Part shown: positions 1 through 11,306 of the stretch, one piece after another | Layout: every line of letters starts with the position of its first letter | Numbering within the stretch: the first letter of the stretch is position 1 | Assembly: GCF_041956535.1 (NCBI RefSeq) | Contig: NW_027192215.1 | Coordinates: 124,001-188,000 of the forward strand | DNA: 64,000 nucleotides | From: Calcarisporiella thermophila CBS 279.70 | Taxonomy: Eukaryota; Calcarisporiellomycota | Direction: 5' to 3' | The notes under the pieces: generated by a model | Databases searched by the model: none | The model's input: the letters and a program-made list of their open reading frames with translations, nothing else | What the model was told of the DNA's origin: nothing | Made by a program: the position numbers and the translations under genes

Positions 1-1
1 T

Positions 2-1066
2 GTCACGACTTTGTTTTTCTTTTATGCTTCCCTCGCAACCTCTGCCCCTGTCCCCTCGGCGCCCGAAAGCACGACCGCCCCCGCCGCCCATGCCCGTGAA
101 CTTGCTAAGGATATGAAGTGGATGACTCCGGGCTATGTGTTCGAATACGGAATACGACCATTTGAGGTGATGGGAGATGCCGGGCTGATGAAGAGAACGG
201 ACGGCATCATAGTCGAAAAGGAGAAACCGGAAAAGCCTAGCAGTCCGGTCAGCTCAGCCAAGCCCGAGGCAACGAAGACAAGCGTTGCAGCAAAACCGGC
301 TGAAACGGGAAAAAAACAGACCACTGAGAACACGGGCAAGAAGGAGAACCCGAAGCCTAAGGGTAAAAAGAAGAACAAGAAGAAGAACAAAAATAAGAAA
401 AAGAAGGGGAAGAAGGGCGGCAAGGATAAAAAGCAAAAGAATAAGGCGAAGAACGCTTCGTCCAAAGAAAATGCAACAGAGGCTGGCGCCAAGAAAGAAA
501 CCACGGCTACTGGAGGCGCCGACACCAAGTCCATGGAAGCTACGAAGAGCACTGGAACCAAATCCAGCACAAAGGAGGGCGGAATCAAGAGCAACACTAC
601 CGCAAAGGCAGAACCCAAGAGTAAAGGCAACACCAACACCAAGGTGGAATCCAAAAACGCGGACAAGACAAAGGCCAAAGATGTTTCCAAGGCTAAATCC
701 GAGTCGCAGACTTCTGCAAAGGGCCAAAATACAAGCACCACTACGAAGACTGGAACCACCACGGCCACCTCCTCTTCCGGCACTGGCGGCGAGAAGAAAG
801 TGTCTGAGGATAAGAATGGCAATAAGATTATTATTGAGGAGGAGAACTGCGATGACGAGGGTAATGGCTCCCGCACCGTGACTAAGACCGTGATCAAAAA
901 GCCAAAGACCAAAACCACCGTGTCTAAAGGTAAGGACGGTTCTGTACAAAAGACCGTCTCAACTGAGTCAGGAAAATCGCAGAAATCAGTTACCACCGAC
1001 AACAACGGCGGGAAAACGGTCACCACTGTATCCGAATCTTCTAGTCAATCCTCCTCCTCCTCCTAA
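2..1066 (+). CDS. Lys-rich low-complexity, probably secreted protein (5' partial)
   Basis: The reading frame is open to the left edge, so the start codon lies outside the window. The first visible residues are hydrophobic (LFFFYASLATSAP) and then become Ala/Pro/Ser-rich, which looks like the end of a signal peptide. A short ordered stretch follows (KWMTPGYVFEYGIRPFEVMG). The rest, about 280 residues, is low complexity: a Lys/Asn/Gly block near 370-460 nt, then Thr/Ser/Lys-rich sequence and a poly-Ser tail before TAA. No catalytic domain is visible. The composition suggests a disordered, strongly basic extracellular or wall-associated protein, but I do not recognise a family. Long frames on the opposite strand come from the same biased composition. 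Confidence 0.7.
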   Translation, partial: VTTLFFFYASLATSAPVPSAPESTTAPAAHARELAKDMKWMTPGYVFEYGIRPFEVMGDAGLMKRTDGIIVEKEKPEKPSSPVSSAKPEATKTSVAAKPAETGKKQTTENTGKKENPKPKGKKKNKKKNKNKKKKGKKGGKDKKQKNKAKNASSKENATEAGAKKETTATGGADTKSMEATKSTGTKSSTKEGGIKSNTTAKAEPKSKGNTNTKVESKNADKTKAKDVSKAKSESQTSAKGQNTSTTTKTGTTTATSSSGTGGEKKVSEDKNGNKIIIEEENCDDEGNGSRTVTKTVIKKPKTKTTVSKGKDGSVQKTVSTESGKSQKSVTTDNNGGKTVTTVSESSSQSSSSS

Positions 1067-1445
1067 ACTACCCTTTTCTATTTGAAATGAATAACTCTAT
1101 TTATTTCCCCCTCAGAAGATCTATCCTGCAATATTTATTTATTTATTTATTTTCTTTCGCATCGCGCTCTATTATTATATGAGACTTCGCTACACGGTGT
1201 ATTATACATGCAGCTATTCATTCCTTCAGGCGATATCAATACGTTTTACTCTCCACTAAAGTGCTCTATTTTACCACAAATAAAACGGTGAAAGCCCCCA
1301 TTTTAATACAAACTGGCAAACTAGCTATTTTTAAAAGAAAAAATATCAATAATATTAGGTAAATATACTCCCCAATATGTCCTGTGGATATACTCGGATT
1401 AGTTAAAATAATGTTGACTAATGAAAGAGGGACAATTTCAAGATA
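1067..1445. other. AT-rich intergenic stretch
   Basis: This is A+T-rich sequence after the Lys-rich gene, with ATTT repeats near 1131-1150 and several AATAAA-like words. I see no coding sequence or RNA gene. It probably holds the 3' ends of the genes on either side. Confidence 0.5.
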
Positions 1446-1845
1446 TCAACCTTTGGTTACAAATATTGCGAGGAAGAAGTAGTCACGGGTCATTTCGTCT
1501 GCCAAGTCTGATTGTTTATGATATCTGTCCAAAAAGGAATTAAATGCCGCATCATGATTGGACTTGAAGACCACACAAAATTCTGATACTTTTCTGATGA
1601 TCGACGTCATCACAATCTCCACGTTGAGTAAAGATTTCTTATTTAAAAGGTCCAGTCGGTTAATTCGTGGTCTTAAAAATCGAGTGACACCTTTTTCCAC
1701 GGCCCCAGCATTTACCACGACTTGCGTCGCGCTAGTTTACTCTTGTCCAGGTCGCGTTTTGTCTCTCTATTTTTTGCCACCAAAGAGCATTAAGGTCAGA
1801 TGATGGGCACTCTATTATTTCACTCCCCCTCCGTTCCGTTGACAT
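1446..1845 (-). CDS. Candidate two-exon small protein, divergent from MOT1
   Basis: I do not recognise this protein. The proposed start is ATG at 1845..1843. Exon 1 runs from there to a GTAAAC donor just below 1743 and encodes MSTERRGSEIIECPSSDL followed by NALWWQKIERQNATWTR. A phase-0 intron of about 103 nt, with a TTAAC branch-like site, would join it to an exon that encodes KSLLNVEIVMTSIIRKVSEF onwards and stops at 1446. The result is about 100 aa, charged and helical in character. Without splicing, a 90-residue frame starting at 1718 is also open. The proposed start is 98 bp from the MOT1 start on the other strand, a spacing seen at other head-to-head pairs in this window. The splice choice is mine and unsupported by homology. 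Confidence 0.4.
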
Positions 1846-1943
1846 CTCTTTAAATTCTTCTAATTCCTCCTCCTTCAGGTAAAGGGGTCCCCTTCTCTGC
1901 TCAAGCTTAGTCTAGTACTTGTAGATCTAGTGTTTGGTCTTCC
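1846..1943. promoter_or_regulatory. Probable bidirectional promoter (candidate gene / MOT1)
   Basis: Ninety-eight bases separate the proposed minus-strand start at 1845 from the MOT1 ATG at 1944. The strand is pyrimidine-rich around 1860-1880. If the minus-strand gene is real, both share this interval; otherwise it is simply the MOT1 promoter. Confidence 0.35.
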
Positions 1944-4900
1944 ATGGCTACAAGGTAAACAAACATGTTCTATGAGATCGTGTGCTGGACTTGCCCATTG
2001 ATTTTCCTCTTGCATCAGGCTCGATCGCCTTGTCCTCCTATTGGACACAGGCACAACCTCATCGGTAAGAGCCACAGCTGCACAACAGCTAGGAGAGATT
2101 CAGAAACAACATCCGGGGGAATTGCGGAATTTATTATCACGGGTAAGCTCTTGGGACCTTAATGCATTAAAATTATATGTTTCACGCAATTTCCTATGCA
2201 ATGCATTAGGTTTTGGTTCATTTACGAAGTAAGAGTTGGGAAACGCGTGTCGCAGCAGGTCAGGCTATAGAAGCTATTGCTAAGAATGTTCCAGAATGGA
2301 ATCCACCAGAAGGTGAGCTAATTGCATTTTCGTACTAGCCTTTTTTGCCAGAAATGAAATCGCTAAAATAATGATTCAGCTGTCAAAGTTGAAGAGCACA
2401 AGTATAATGAGGAGGCAGATAAGAGCCGACTTACATTCGACAACTTCGACATTGCAAATGTAATTCAGAATGGGCGTTTACTTCTCGGATCGGCCGGTAA
2501 AGAGTACGATTTTGAAATGAGCGAGCTTGATCCCGAAGAGCGACTTGCACTACAGCGCAGAAATTTAAAGCAACGTCTGGGGCTTGCAAGCCAGTTCATG
2601 GAAGGTATGAAAATTATTTTCTGTAGAGGGGTCGCCTGTTTATTCAACCATGTTTTCTGTTGCTGTTGTAGATCTGCTCGACGATGCTGACATTAATAGT
2701 TTTGTCACCCCAAGCACATCCACCCCTGCAACCGCAAATACCAGCACGGTACGGGAATCACCAGGATTAGAAACATCATCGGCCGTGCTGCCCCCTTCGC
2801 CTGCAATCCCATCTGCAATCCCGCAGCAGCAATCCGAAGCAGATATGGCAGGATTGAGTGCACGGGAGCGGAATCGACTCAAGCGAAAGTTGAAAAAGGA
2901 TGCGAAGGAGAGGGGAAAGGATAAGTGAGTATCCATATTCCATGCATTTAGGGATTATTCAGCATTTTATTTAAACCGTTAAAAACGAAAATAGAGTCCG
3001 AGTGCTTAGCGCAAGCGATTCCAGGAAAAAGACAGATAGCTCACTCCCATCCCCGGGCATGGCTATGACTCCTAGAACAACTGCTCCGGTGAAAACAGAA
3101 GAAGGTGGTGTACCCACAATCTATAAAGTGCTCCATAATATTACTAACCTCAGGTCCATGGCTACTTTAGCTGCAGATTATTTTGATTTTACGCCACAAC
3201 CACAGTGCAATAAAATCGTAGTCGAATCAAAAAAGCCGCCCCCAGAACTCATGAACCCTGACGAGCAGCCGACCGACTGGCCTTTTGCGGAAATATGTGA
3301 CTTGTTGTGCATGGATCTATTAGAGTACTTAATAATCGAGTCAAATTTCCATTTCGATGTAGATTGACCTCTATTGCTACTTTCTAGTCATTCCTGGGAG
3401 ATTCGACATGGCGCTGGGATTGGGCTGAGATCGATTTTAAAAATACATGGAAGCGGAGCCGGACGAGCAGGTAAAGTTCAAGAATTCACTCCCCCTACGC
3501 TATAAATATTAATCCTTTTTCTATTGTGTTTAGTCGGGCTAACAAAGCAAGAGAGTGATAGGCGACATAAACTTTGGTTGGACGACATCGCAGTACGCCT
3601 TTTGTGTATATTTGCACTCGACCGATTTGGCGATTTCGTATCGGATCAAGTGGTCGCCCCCGTGCGTGAAACTTGCGCACAAACGCTTGGTGCTTTGCTC
3701 AGTCACCTAGATGTTGACTCTGTCAAACAGGTGCATAGTATTCTGCTCCGCCTTGTTCACCAGACGGACCTGCTGGATGGCAAGGGGAGCGTGTGGGAAA
3801 TAAGACACGGTGGATTGCTTGGGCTCAAATACCTCATTGCGGTACGGCGAGATATGGTCAATGTGCTGCTTGAGGGCACGGTGAGTGCAGTGATATTGGG
3901 GTTGCAGGATGTAGACGATGATGTACGTGCGGTATCGGCAGCCACGCTTTTACCTGCTGCGGACTCGTTTGTGGAATTGCTGCCACAAAAGATCCCGGAA
4001 ATGGTCAATGTACTTTGGGACTGCCTGACCGACCTAAAGGATGATTTAACAGCATCCACTGCGAATGTTATGGATTTGTTGAGCAAACTTTTCACGTCGG
4101 AAAAAGTGCTTGAATACATGAAGAGCGCGGATAAAATAGACCAAACGTAAGTCTATTTATTCTGCTAGAGCCGGGATTCGAGGTCGGCTGGATATCGATA
4201 CTTATATTTACTGTCACTTTTAGGTACTCCCTCACTAATCTAATCCCTCGACTTTATCCCTTCTTCCGCCACACTATTACGACTGTGCGCGCCGCAGTTT
4301 TAAACACTCTAGTGACATTCCTGGGTATGAGTGGCCTAGGTGATTGGGTGGAGGATAGTTTGTTACGCCTTGTTTTCCAGAATTTGGTTGTGGAAGAAAA
4401 ATTGGATATTCTCACTCTCTCGCTGCGCGTCTGGAAAATGCTGCTCCAGCACTTATTCTCGGCCAACCCCAACGATATTGTTCGTATGTCAGCCCAGCAC
4501 TTACCCGCCTGGTTCGCGATTATCATGACCCCTATTGGAACGCCGCTCGATACAAACCTCTTCTATATCTCGCAGGGAATATTTACTCCGAATGTTGCAC
4601 CTCTTTCTATACCCGCCGCAAAGACTAGTGGTGTGCAACGGCGCGGAGGAGGCGGTGAAAAGTTGAATGGCAATGGGGGGGCAGTTGGGCATAACGTCGA
4701 CGCGGGCATGATCTCACAGGATTTTGGTCTCGTAACTCCTGAGATCGTGCTAAGAGGAAGGATCATGGGGGCGAAAGCTCTTGGCATAGGGTTGGCAATG
4801 TGGCCACAGGAGGTATGTTGGCAAATTTAATCGGTTTCAACCAAACTAGCTAACCCTCCTTTCCTCTGCCATTTGACAGAGTATCGATGCAGCTTTCAAG

Positions 4901-7900
4901 GATATTCTTTTCAGCTATATCCATTCCCACTGGGCATTACAACGTCAGCTCACCGCCGTAATGATAGAAGAGTGGGCAGGGGCAACCGAGAAGGCTGCAA
5001 GCACATTGACCAAGACGGTTCCGCTCGCGGCAAGTATATCCACGGTTCTTATTGGGATTCTTGAACAACCGCAGCCTCCGTTTTTCCTAGAGTTAGTGCC
5101 GGTGCTGCGTCGGGTGCGTGGGGAGTGCCAAGCGCTCTTTAATACCTTCGCATCCGAGGGCAAGCTCGCCCCTTCCCAGCTGCCTCCTCTACCTGCTCAG
5201 GTTATGGGCGAAGCCAACCCCAATGATGTGCCCGCGTTGTTTACCATTGAGTTGGCAAAACAGATTATAGCCGAGACTTACGACATTCTCTCGGCTCGTC
5301 TCGGGAAAACGAAGCGCAATGTGACCCAGGCACTAGACGAGCGAAAGCGTCGAGTGGTGGCGAGTATCGGATTCTACGAAACCACCAAGAGCCGGCATGA
5401 TATCGCAGCGCTATCCTCCATTGCTGGAGCGGTAGTCGCCCTTGCGATATTGCCTGCAAAACTTAACCCAATTGTGAGAAACATCATGAACAGCATTAAG
5501 GTATGACTAACTCCTCATGGCCCCCTCTACTAATTTCTAGAGTATTGCATCGTGTCTGACTGTTTCTTGACTCTCTTGGCTGCCTGATTTTTTTTTAGTT
5601 TGAAGAGAATGAGGAGCTTCAGCAACGTTCTGCGTCTGCTCTCGCTAGGCTCATCTATCTTTGTTCTTCCAGCTCCCGCTCAAATCCAAATGACAAAGTG
5701 GTCAAGAATTTATGTGCGTTCCTCTGCTCGGACCCCACTTCCACCCCTCTTTTGCAGAGCAATCGTGCTGAGCAGGGCATTCTCTCCATCCAGAAATTTA
5801 AGGAAAATACTACCGACTCTTCATCGAGTAAGAGCTCTGCTGCACTTAAGAATGTTCCAGGTGATTTGGGTCAGTCGAGCAAGTTAGCCCATGAGAGCAA
5901 CATCGACGAGACAACTCAACAGGCAATGCTGATGCGTCGCGGGGCGGAGACAGCGCTTAAGGAACTTGCCCAAAAATTTGGGGCCCAACTCTTTGATATT
6001 GTGCCCAAACTGTGGGAGTGCATGTGCTCAGTTCTCATGAAGGTTTTTTTATCTGGTAGATATTCATCCTAGCCTGTCTCTCTTTACACTGTCTAATTAA
6101 TCTTTTATTTCAATTAGAAACAGAATCCGAGTTTAATGCTAAACTGGATTCGGCAGAGAGTATAGGCCAGGAGGTGATAGATGCTCTCCAGGTTCTGAAC
6201 GCTGTTGCCCACTTTATTCACCCGGCACTGCACTCAAAAGTAGATCTCATTTCCTACACCGCTGTTCAGTCGCACTTGATTTATTAGTATTTTTTTTATA
6301 GATAACTTCTCTGTTGCCGTATATCATCCGCGCCCTCATCTCCAAATATTCCGTTATCCGTAATGTGGCTGCACGCTGCCTGGCGACGGTGTGCGATGTG
6401 ATCACGAAGGATACGATGATGGTGGTGATTAAGGAAGTGCTACCTTATCTTGGAAATACGCAAAATGTGATACACAGACAGGGTGCGGCAGAAATGATAT
6501 ATCGTATGTATAGAGAGTATATTTTATCGGCCCTACTGATATCCATAACCGCCATTTATATTTCGCTTTAGATGTGGTACAAAAGCTGGATGATAAGATC
6601 CTTCCATACGTGGTATTCCTAATTGTCCCGGTACTGGGCCGAATGAGTGACGTTAACGAGAATGTTAGGCTGGTGTCCACGAACTGCTTTGCTCTGCTGA
6701 TCAAACTAGTTCCGCTGGAGGTAATCTTGCTCAGTCGATTTTCTTAATAATTACCCGATATAACACGTTTTGCTTTCCAGGCTGGTTTACCAGATAGCCC
6801 CGATATGCCTGAGGAGATGTTAGCCCACCGTGACCGCGAGCGTGAATTCCTAGCACAGCTGCTTGACCGAGGCAAACTACAGGATTTCCATATCCCTGTT
6901 GCCATCAATGCTGAATTGCGTAAATATCAGCAGGAAGGTGTTAACTGGCTCGCCTTCCTCAACAAATATCAGCTCCACGGAATTCTCTGCGATGGTATGT
7001 ATTTGATTTCACATTTTCCATGCAAAAAGCTCTCTCCCGTGCACCCTCCCTTCCCTCCTCCAGTTCTCCCACTAATGCAATGCACACGAATATTTTAGAT
7101 ATGGGTCTCGGGAAAACCCTTCAGTCCATCTGTATCCTTTCCAGTGATCATTACCACCGTAAGGTGAAGTACGAGAAAGATAAGTCTCCGGACGCTGCAC
7201 CCATGCCATCTCTGATCGTGTGCCCTCCAACCTTAACGGGACACTGGTACCATGAAATCACGCAGTACACCAATAATTTAAGCCCATTGCTTTACACGGG
7301 AGCCCCCAGTGATAGAAAACGGTAGCTAAAGCTTCATTGAAGATAGTGAATAGAGTTGTTTTTTCAACTTTCCCCTTTTTTTTCTTGTAGGCTTCGCCCG
7401 AAAATTCATAAGCATGATGTGGTGATCGTCTCGTATGATATCATTCGCAACGATATCGAAGATCTTGGTGAAATTCACTGGAACTACTGCATCCTCGACG
7501 AGGGCCATATCATCAAAAATGCAAAGACCAAAATTACCAAAGCGGTGAAGACCGTGAAAGCAAACCACCGCCTTATTTTAACTGGAACACCAGTGCAGGT
7601 GAGTACAATGAAGAGAATGACTGGATTGTGTCATTTCTATACACGACTAATCTAAACTTGCCGATAATTTTAGAATGGCGTATTGGAACTTTGGTCGCTC
7701 TTCGACTTTTTAATGCCAGGATTCTTAGGCACCGAAAAGATCTTCAACGAGCGGTTTGGCAAACCGATTTTAGCGAGCAAAGATGCAAAAAGCTCGTCCA
7801 AGGAGCAGGAAGCGGGTATGTATCATTCGTAGGACTATCTTTGGAGGGACTTTTCGCTGAATCCGCATTTCTCCACAGGGGCTCTTGCTTTAGAAGCTCT

Positions 7901-9138
7901 TCACAAACAAATTCTTCCGTTTGTGCTGCGACGTTTGAAGGAAGATGTGCTTCACGACCTGCCTCCGAAGATTATTCAAGATTACTACTGTGAGCTCAGT
8001 GATCTACAGGTAGATGCAGCATCTTCTCCCATTCTTGGCATACTCTAACGTTGGTATTGCTCTCCCTCTAACTATAGAAACGTCTCTATGAAGAGTTTGC
8101 AAAATCCCAGACCAAGCAAAATCTTGAGAATGAGCTGGGAGAGGATGAGGCAGATGGACCCAAGGCAGAAGGAGGAAGACGCAAGGCCACCCATATTTTC
8201 CAGGCACTGCAGTATCTCCGCAAACTGTGCAACCACCCGTTGCTTGTCCTCAACGAGAAACACCCCGAGTACGACCGTGTCATGGCCTCCCTCAAAGGGA
8301 ATAAAAATTCGCTACACGATGTCCAGAATGCACCCAAGCTACAGGCGCTACGGTTGGTTTTTAGTCGATACGGGCATAATCTAAATGATTTTTAACTGTA
8401 TTTATTATCTTTTTGCACTATAGGCAACTTTTGCTTGACTGTGGCATTGGGCAGCAGGCGGAGGCCGAGGCCGATCCAATGGGCACCGATGCGGTCAGCC
8501 AGCACCGTGTTCTGATTTTCTGCCAGCTCAAGACCATGCTCGACATTATCGAAAACGATCTTTTCAAGACGTTGATGCCCTCCGTGACCTATATGCGGCT
8601 GGATGGGTCGGTGGATGCCAACAAGCGCCATGAGATCGTCCAGACGTTCAACCGGGACCCGTCGATTGACGTGCTCCTACTGACAACACATGTCGGAGGT
8701 TTGGGCTTGAATCTGACCGGGGCGGACACCGTCATCTTTGTCGAGCACGACTGGAACCCGATGAAGGATCTGCAGGCCATGGATCGTGCACACCGTATTG
8801 GCCAGAAGAAGGTGGTGAATGTGTACCGACTGATTGCCCGTGGCACGCTGGAGGAAAAAATTATGGGACTGCAGAAGTTCAAGCTCAACATTGCCAACTC
8901 GATCGTCAATCAACAAAATGCCGGGTTGCAGAGCATGGACACCGACCAGATTCTCGACTTGTTCAACGTGACTCCCGCGGAGACAGGGAAGCAAAAACGC
9001 GACGCGGCCGAGAGGGCGGCCGGAAAGGCCTCTGCATCGGCGAAGAATGTGATCGAAAACTTGGAGAGTCTTTGGGACGAGCGCCAGTACGAAGAATACG
9101 AGGATTTGGAGGGATTCATACAATCTTTAAACTCGTAA
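1944..9138 (+). CDS. MOT1: TBP-associated Snf2 ATPase Mot1 (BTAF1)
   Basis: Mot1 is a Swi2/Snf2 ATPase that uses ATP to strip TBP from DNA in the nucleus. I read 21 exons: 1944-1954, 2019-2142, 2210-2312, 2380-2604, 2672-2924, 2995-3324, 3388-3470, 3534-4146, 4224-4812, 4880-5500, 5599-6055, 6118-6239, 6302-6503, 6572-6720, 6781-6994, 7099-7321, 7391-7598, 7674-7815, 7879-8009, 8078-8352, 8424-9138. They sum to 5,790 nt, or 1,929 aa; yeast Mot1 is about 1,870. The N-terminus reads MATRLDRLVLLLDTGTT, the family hallmark, followed by HEAT repeats that bind TBP. The ATPase core has DMGLGKT (Walker A, residues 1366-1372), DEGH (1476-1479), LTGTP, the MRLDGSV region and RAHRIGQ. The first coding exon is only 11 nt. 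Family, length and motifs agree throughout. Confidence 0.97.
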
Positions 9139-9378
9139 TGACTTTCCATCTTTTTATTGGTTTCTTTTACTCCCTCTTACTTGGATAATGTTAAGGCTTT
9201 TTTTTTTTCTTTTTCGCTGGCGCAGAGATTGTAAATAAAAAAAATCACTATGATCTTTATTCTTGATGTCACAGAAGATATCATTCTGTCATGTGAGCCT
9301 CACTAAATAAATGATATATTCTTTTGACAAAAAGGGAGGCCACTTAAAACCTGATAGATCGCAACTCCCATCACTGGG

Positions 9379-9386
9379 TATATAAA
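9379..9386 (+). promoter_or_regulatory. TATA box upstream of small membrane protein
   Basis: TATATAAA lies 51 nt before the ATG at 9437 and about 30 nt before the nearer out-of-frame ATG at 9418. This spacing suits a short-leader transcript. Confidence 0.5.
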
Positions 9387-9436
9387 GAGAGCCTGATCCA
9401 TTGTACCCCCATCAACCATGAACTCACCTTGCAAGG

Positions 9437-9682
9437 ATGCCAAAGGGCGACTTTGCAACACGGTTCGTGTGTGGGATTGTTGTCCTCATTCTAATTGCGC
9501 TGGTGGCCGTTCTGGCGACACTGAGTAAATACGAGTCGTATGCCCAGGAGCATCCGCCCGCCGGCTCGATCTCCAGTAGTGTTGGTAAGCCAACCTCACC
9601 CTACCCTGCGAGCACCCCTGCGAGCACCCCCACGAAGAGTGGGACGATGACGGTTGGAAGGCGAAGCCGTCGCACACTTTAG
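9437..9682 (+). CDS. Small single-pass membrane protein, hypothetical
   Basis: An 81-residue frame starts MPKGDFATR, followed by one clear membrane segment (VCGIVVLILIALVAVLATL, residues about 11-29), then a hydrophilic tail with Pro/Ser/Thr repeats (two ASTP units) and a basic end. No family is recognised. A TATA box at 9379-9386 supports transcription. The first ATG after that TATA box, at 9418, is in another frame and would give a Cys-containing peptide of about 36 residues that overlaps this frame. Translation of the 81-residue protein would therefore need leaky scanning, a start downstream of 9418, or splicing. A GTAAGC at 9584 could be an intron donor, in which case the C-terminus would differ. 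Confidence 0.4.
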   Translation: MPKGDFATRFVCGIVVLILIALVAVLATLSKYESYAQEHPPAGSISSSVGKPTSPYPASTPASTPTKSGTMTVGRRSRRTL

Positions 9683-10362
9683 TGAGAAGAGTACTTTACA
9701 CGAATGTGTGTTGGGTGTAGATTATTTCTCCTTTGAATAATAATAATAACCTACGAATTCATGCTTGCTTTCCCTGATTTAAAGAGAAAAGAAGCAGAAA
9801 ATGTAGTCACGATTAAGCGTGCTGTGGAAGTGCTGTGAAGCAAATAGAATGCATTGGGAGTGTAGATTGGAATATTTTGATTTTATATCTAATGTGCCTC
9901 ACTAAAGACTATTAAGAGTACAATTGCATGTGGAGAGATGCAACCCTGGTGAGTAGTGTTATCTTCTGGATCTGACTCGTAAACTTTTTTTTTTACAAAA
10001 CTCAAGTTGTTTTATATAGTTTATACATCTAATTATACAATCCTTAAAGAGGAACACGCCCGCTTTTAAGGATATAACACCATGAGTGTGATTTTGCTCT
10101 GTTCACTTATGTTCGAGACTTTTTTTTCATATAATAAATAAATAAGGGTTTGTTTGTAGTGAACGAGTTGAAAAGAATTTTAGGGAAGAGGTGTCGGAGA
10201 CCCATCCATTTAGTTTAGAGGATAAGCATGAAAGGGGCTTCGAAGTGGTTTTTATTCTCTTGGGGCAAGGTACCAAGATAGTCGAAATCGAAACCACATT
10301 GCCTAACCTTATGATATGCGTGAGATTTCCCTTAGTGTACCCCTAAACAAACAAGGTCGAAC
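9683..10362 (+). other. AT-rich intergenic stretch
   Basis: I see no coding sequence, RNA gene or repeat family here. There are AATAAA-like words near 9735 and 10132 and short poly-T runs, as expected of 3' and 5' flanks. Confidence 0.45.
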
Positions 10363-10372
10363 AATATATAAT
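10363..10372 (+). promoter_or_regulatory. TATA box of cysteine-rich secreted gene
   Basis: AATATATAAT lies about 75 nt upstream of the ATG at 10444, with a CT-rich leader between. Confidence 0.5.
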
Positions 10373-10443
10373 GCCTCCAGAAAATTAGTCCAAATTTTTA
10401 CTTTTTTTCTCTTGTCATAGGGGAATAATCATCTCCTTGAAAT

Positions 10444-10704
10444 ATGAAGACTCTCTTTATCCTCTTCGCACTAACTATACTGCATTTGGGGACCCATGCT
10501 CACGATGGCACTGAGAAACGGTGTATCAATCGGTGTGATAGACGATACCCGTGCGACGAGGACTGCCTCGATAGAAACGAGAATTGTGAGAAGTGTTATG
10601 AACGGTTCTACAAGTGCTTCCAGAAGTGTAAAAACCGCCAGGGCATACTGCTAACCGCTTATTCCTCTCCAGTAGCAGATGATGCTCCAAAATGTACCGT
10701 TTAG
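10444..10704 (+). CDS. Small cysteine-rich secreted protein (effector-like)
   Basis: An 86-residue protein with a textbook signal peptide (MKTLFILFALTILHLGTHA, predicted cut near residue 19-20). The mature part has eight cysteines at about 27, 31, 37, 41, 48, 51, 58 and 62, plus one near the C-terminus (84). The spacing is C-x3-C, C-x3-C, C-x2-C, C-x3-C in a charged, helix-friendly background. Paired C-x3-C motifs are typical of disulfide-stapled helical hairpins. Candidate roles for such fungal secreted proteins include surface, antimicrobial or host-interaction functions. No family can be named from sequence alone, and I make no toxicity claim. It has a TATA box and sits alone in a gene-poor stretch, a common setting for fast-evolving secreted genes. 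Confidence 0.75.
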   Translation: MKTLFILFALTILHLGTHAHDGTEKRCINRCDRRYPCDEDCLDRNENCEKCYERFYKCFQKCKNRQGILLTAYSSPVADDAPKCTV

Positions 10705-11306
10705 TTTCTTCATTGCTCTATCTTTATACTATTTTGATGAGATAATATAAAACTATCTGCTTAAAAAACTTGCAATCGCAAAAGAGAAAAAAATCGAAAT
10801 AAACCCTACCAAAGAACCTCGCTCCAACACTCGCAACCATTATATACAGTTCAAATCTTACCCTACGAGTGTTCTATTAGATTGCTGGCCGGATGTGAAC
10901 CAGTTTCGGTACGAGCTTGAGACATCGTTCGAGCTACTTCCTTGTCTACGGCTATTTCTCACTCTATTAGCCGTGGCCATATCGATGAATGGGTACATAG
11001 ATGGATGATCTTTTCTACTGGACATTTTATCTGTACAAACACCCTATAATGAACAGCTCCTGCTGCCCAGATTTGCTAGTATCAGTTGGACGATTTGCTA
11101 TATTCTAATCTTACTACCTGAATGCATATATAGCCCGAGTCCAATTGCCCAGCCTTATGATACAGAGGCTTGAGCATAGGCCGACTACCCCATCCGCTAG
11201 GGTATAACATGTACACTTTATTACCATACATAATGGGTTTCCAAATTACACTACAATAATACATAATGGGGATGGGTTCAGTGTGTCAAAAAGCTATATG
11301 GTTTGG
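10705..11306. other. Intergenic stretch, no gene seen
   Basis: Mixed-composition sequence with stops in all frames. It forms the 3' flank of both the cysteine-rich gene and the minus-strand candidate at 11307-11606. I see no RNA gene or repeat. Confidence 0.4.

Noticed and set aside
133-1026. A 297-residue open frame antisense to the Lys-rich gene
   Set aside because: It is poly-Phe/Leu/Val caused by reading Lys-rich codons backwards; no recognisable protein.
4171-4186. tRNA B-box-like word (GGATTCGAGG) in a MOT1 intron
   Set aside because: No cloverleaf or acceptor stem can be folded around it; it lies inside a 77-nt intron.
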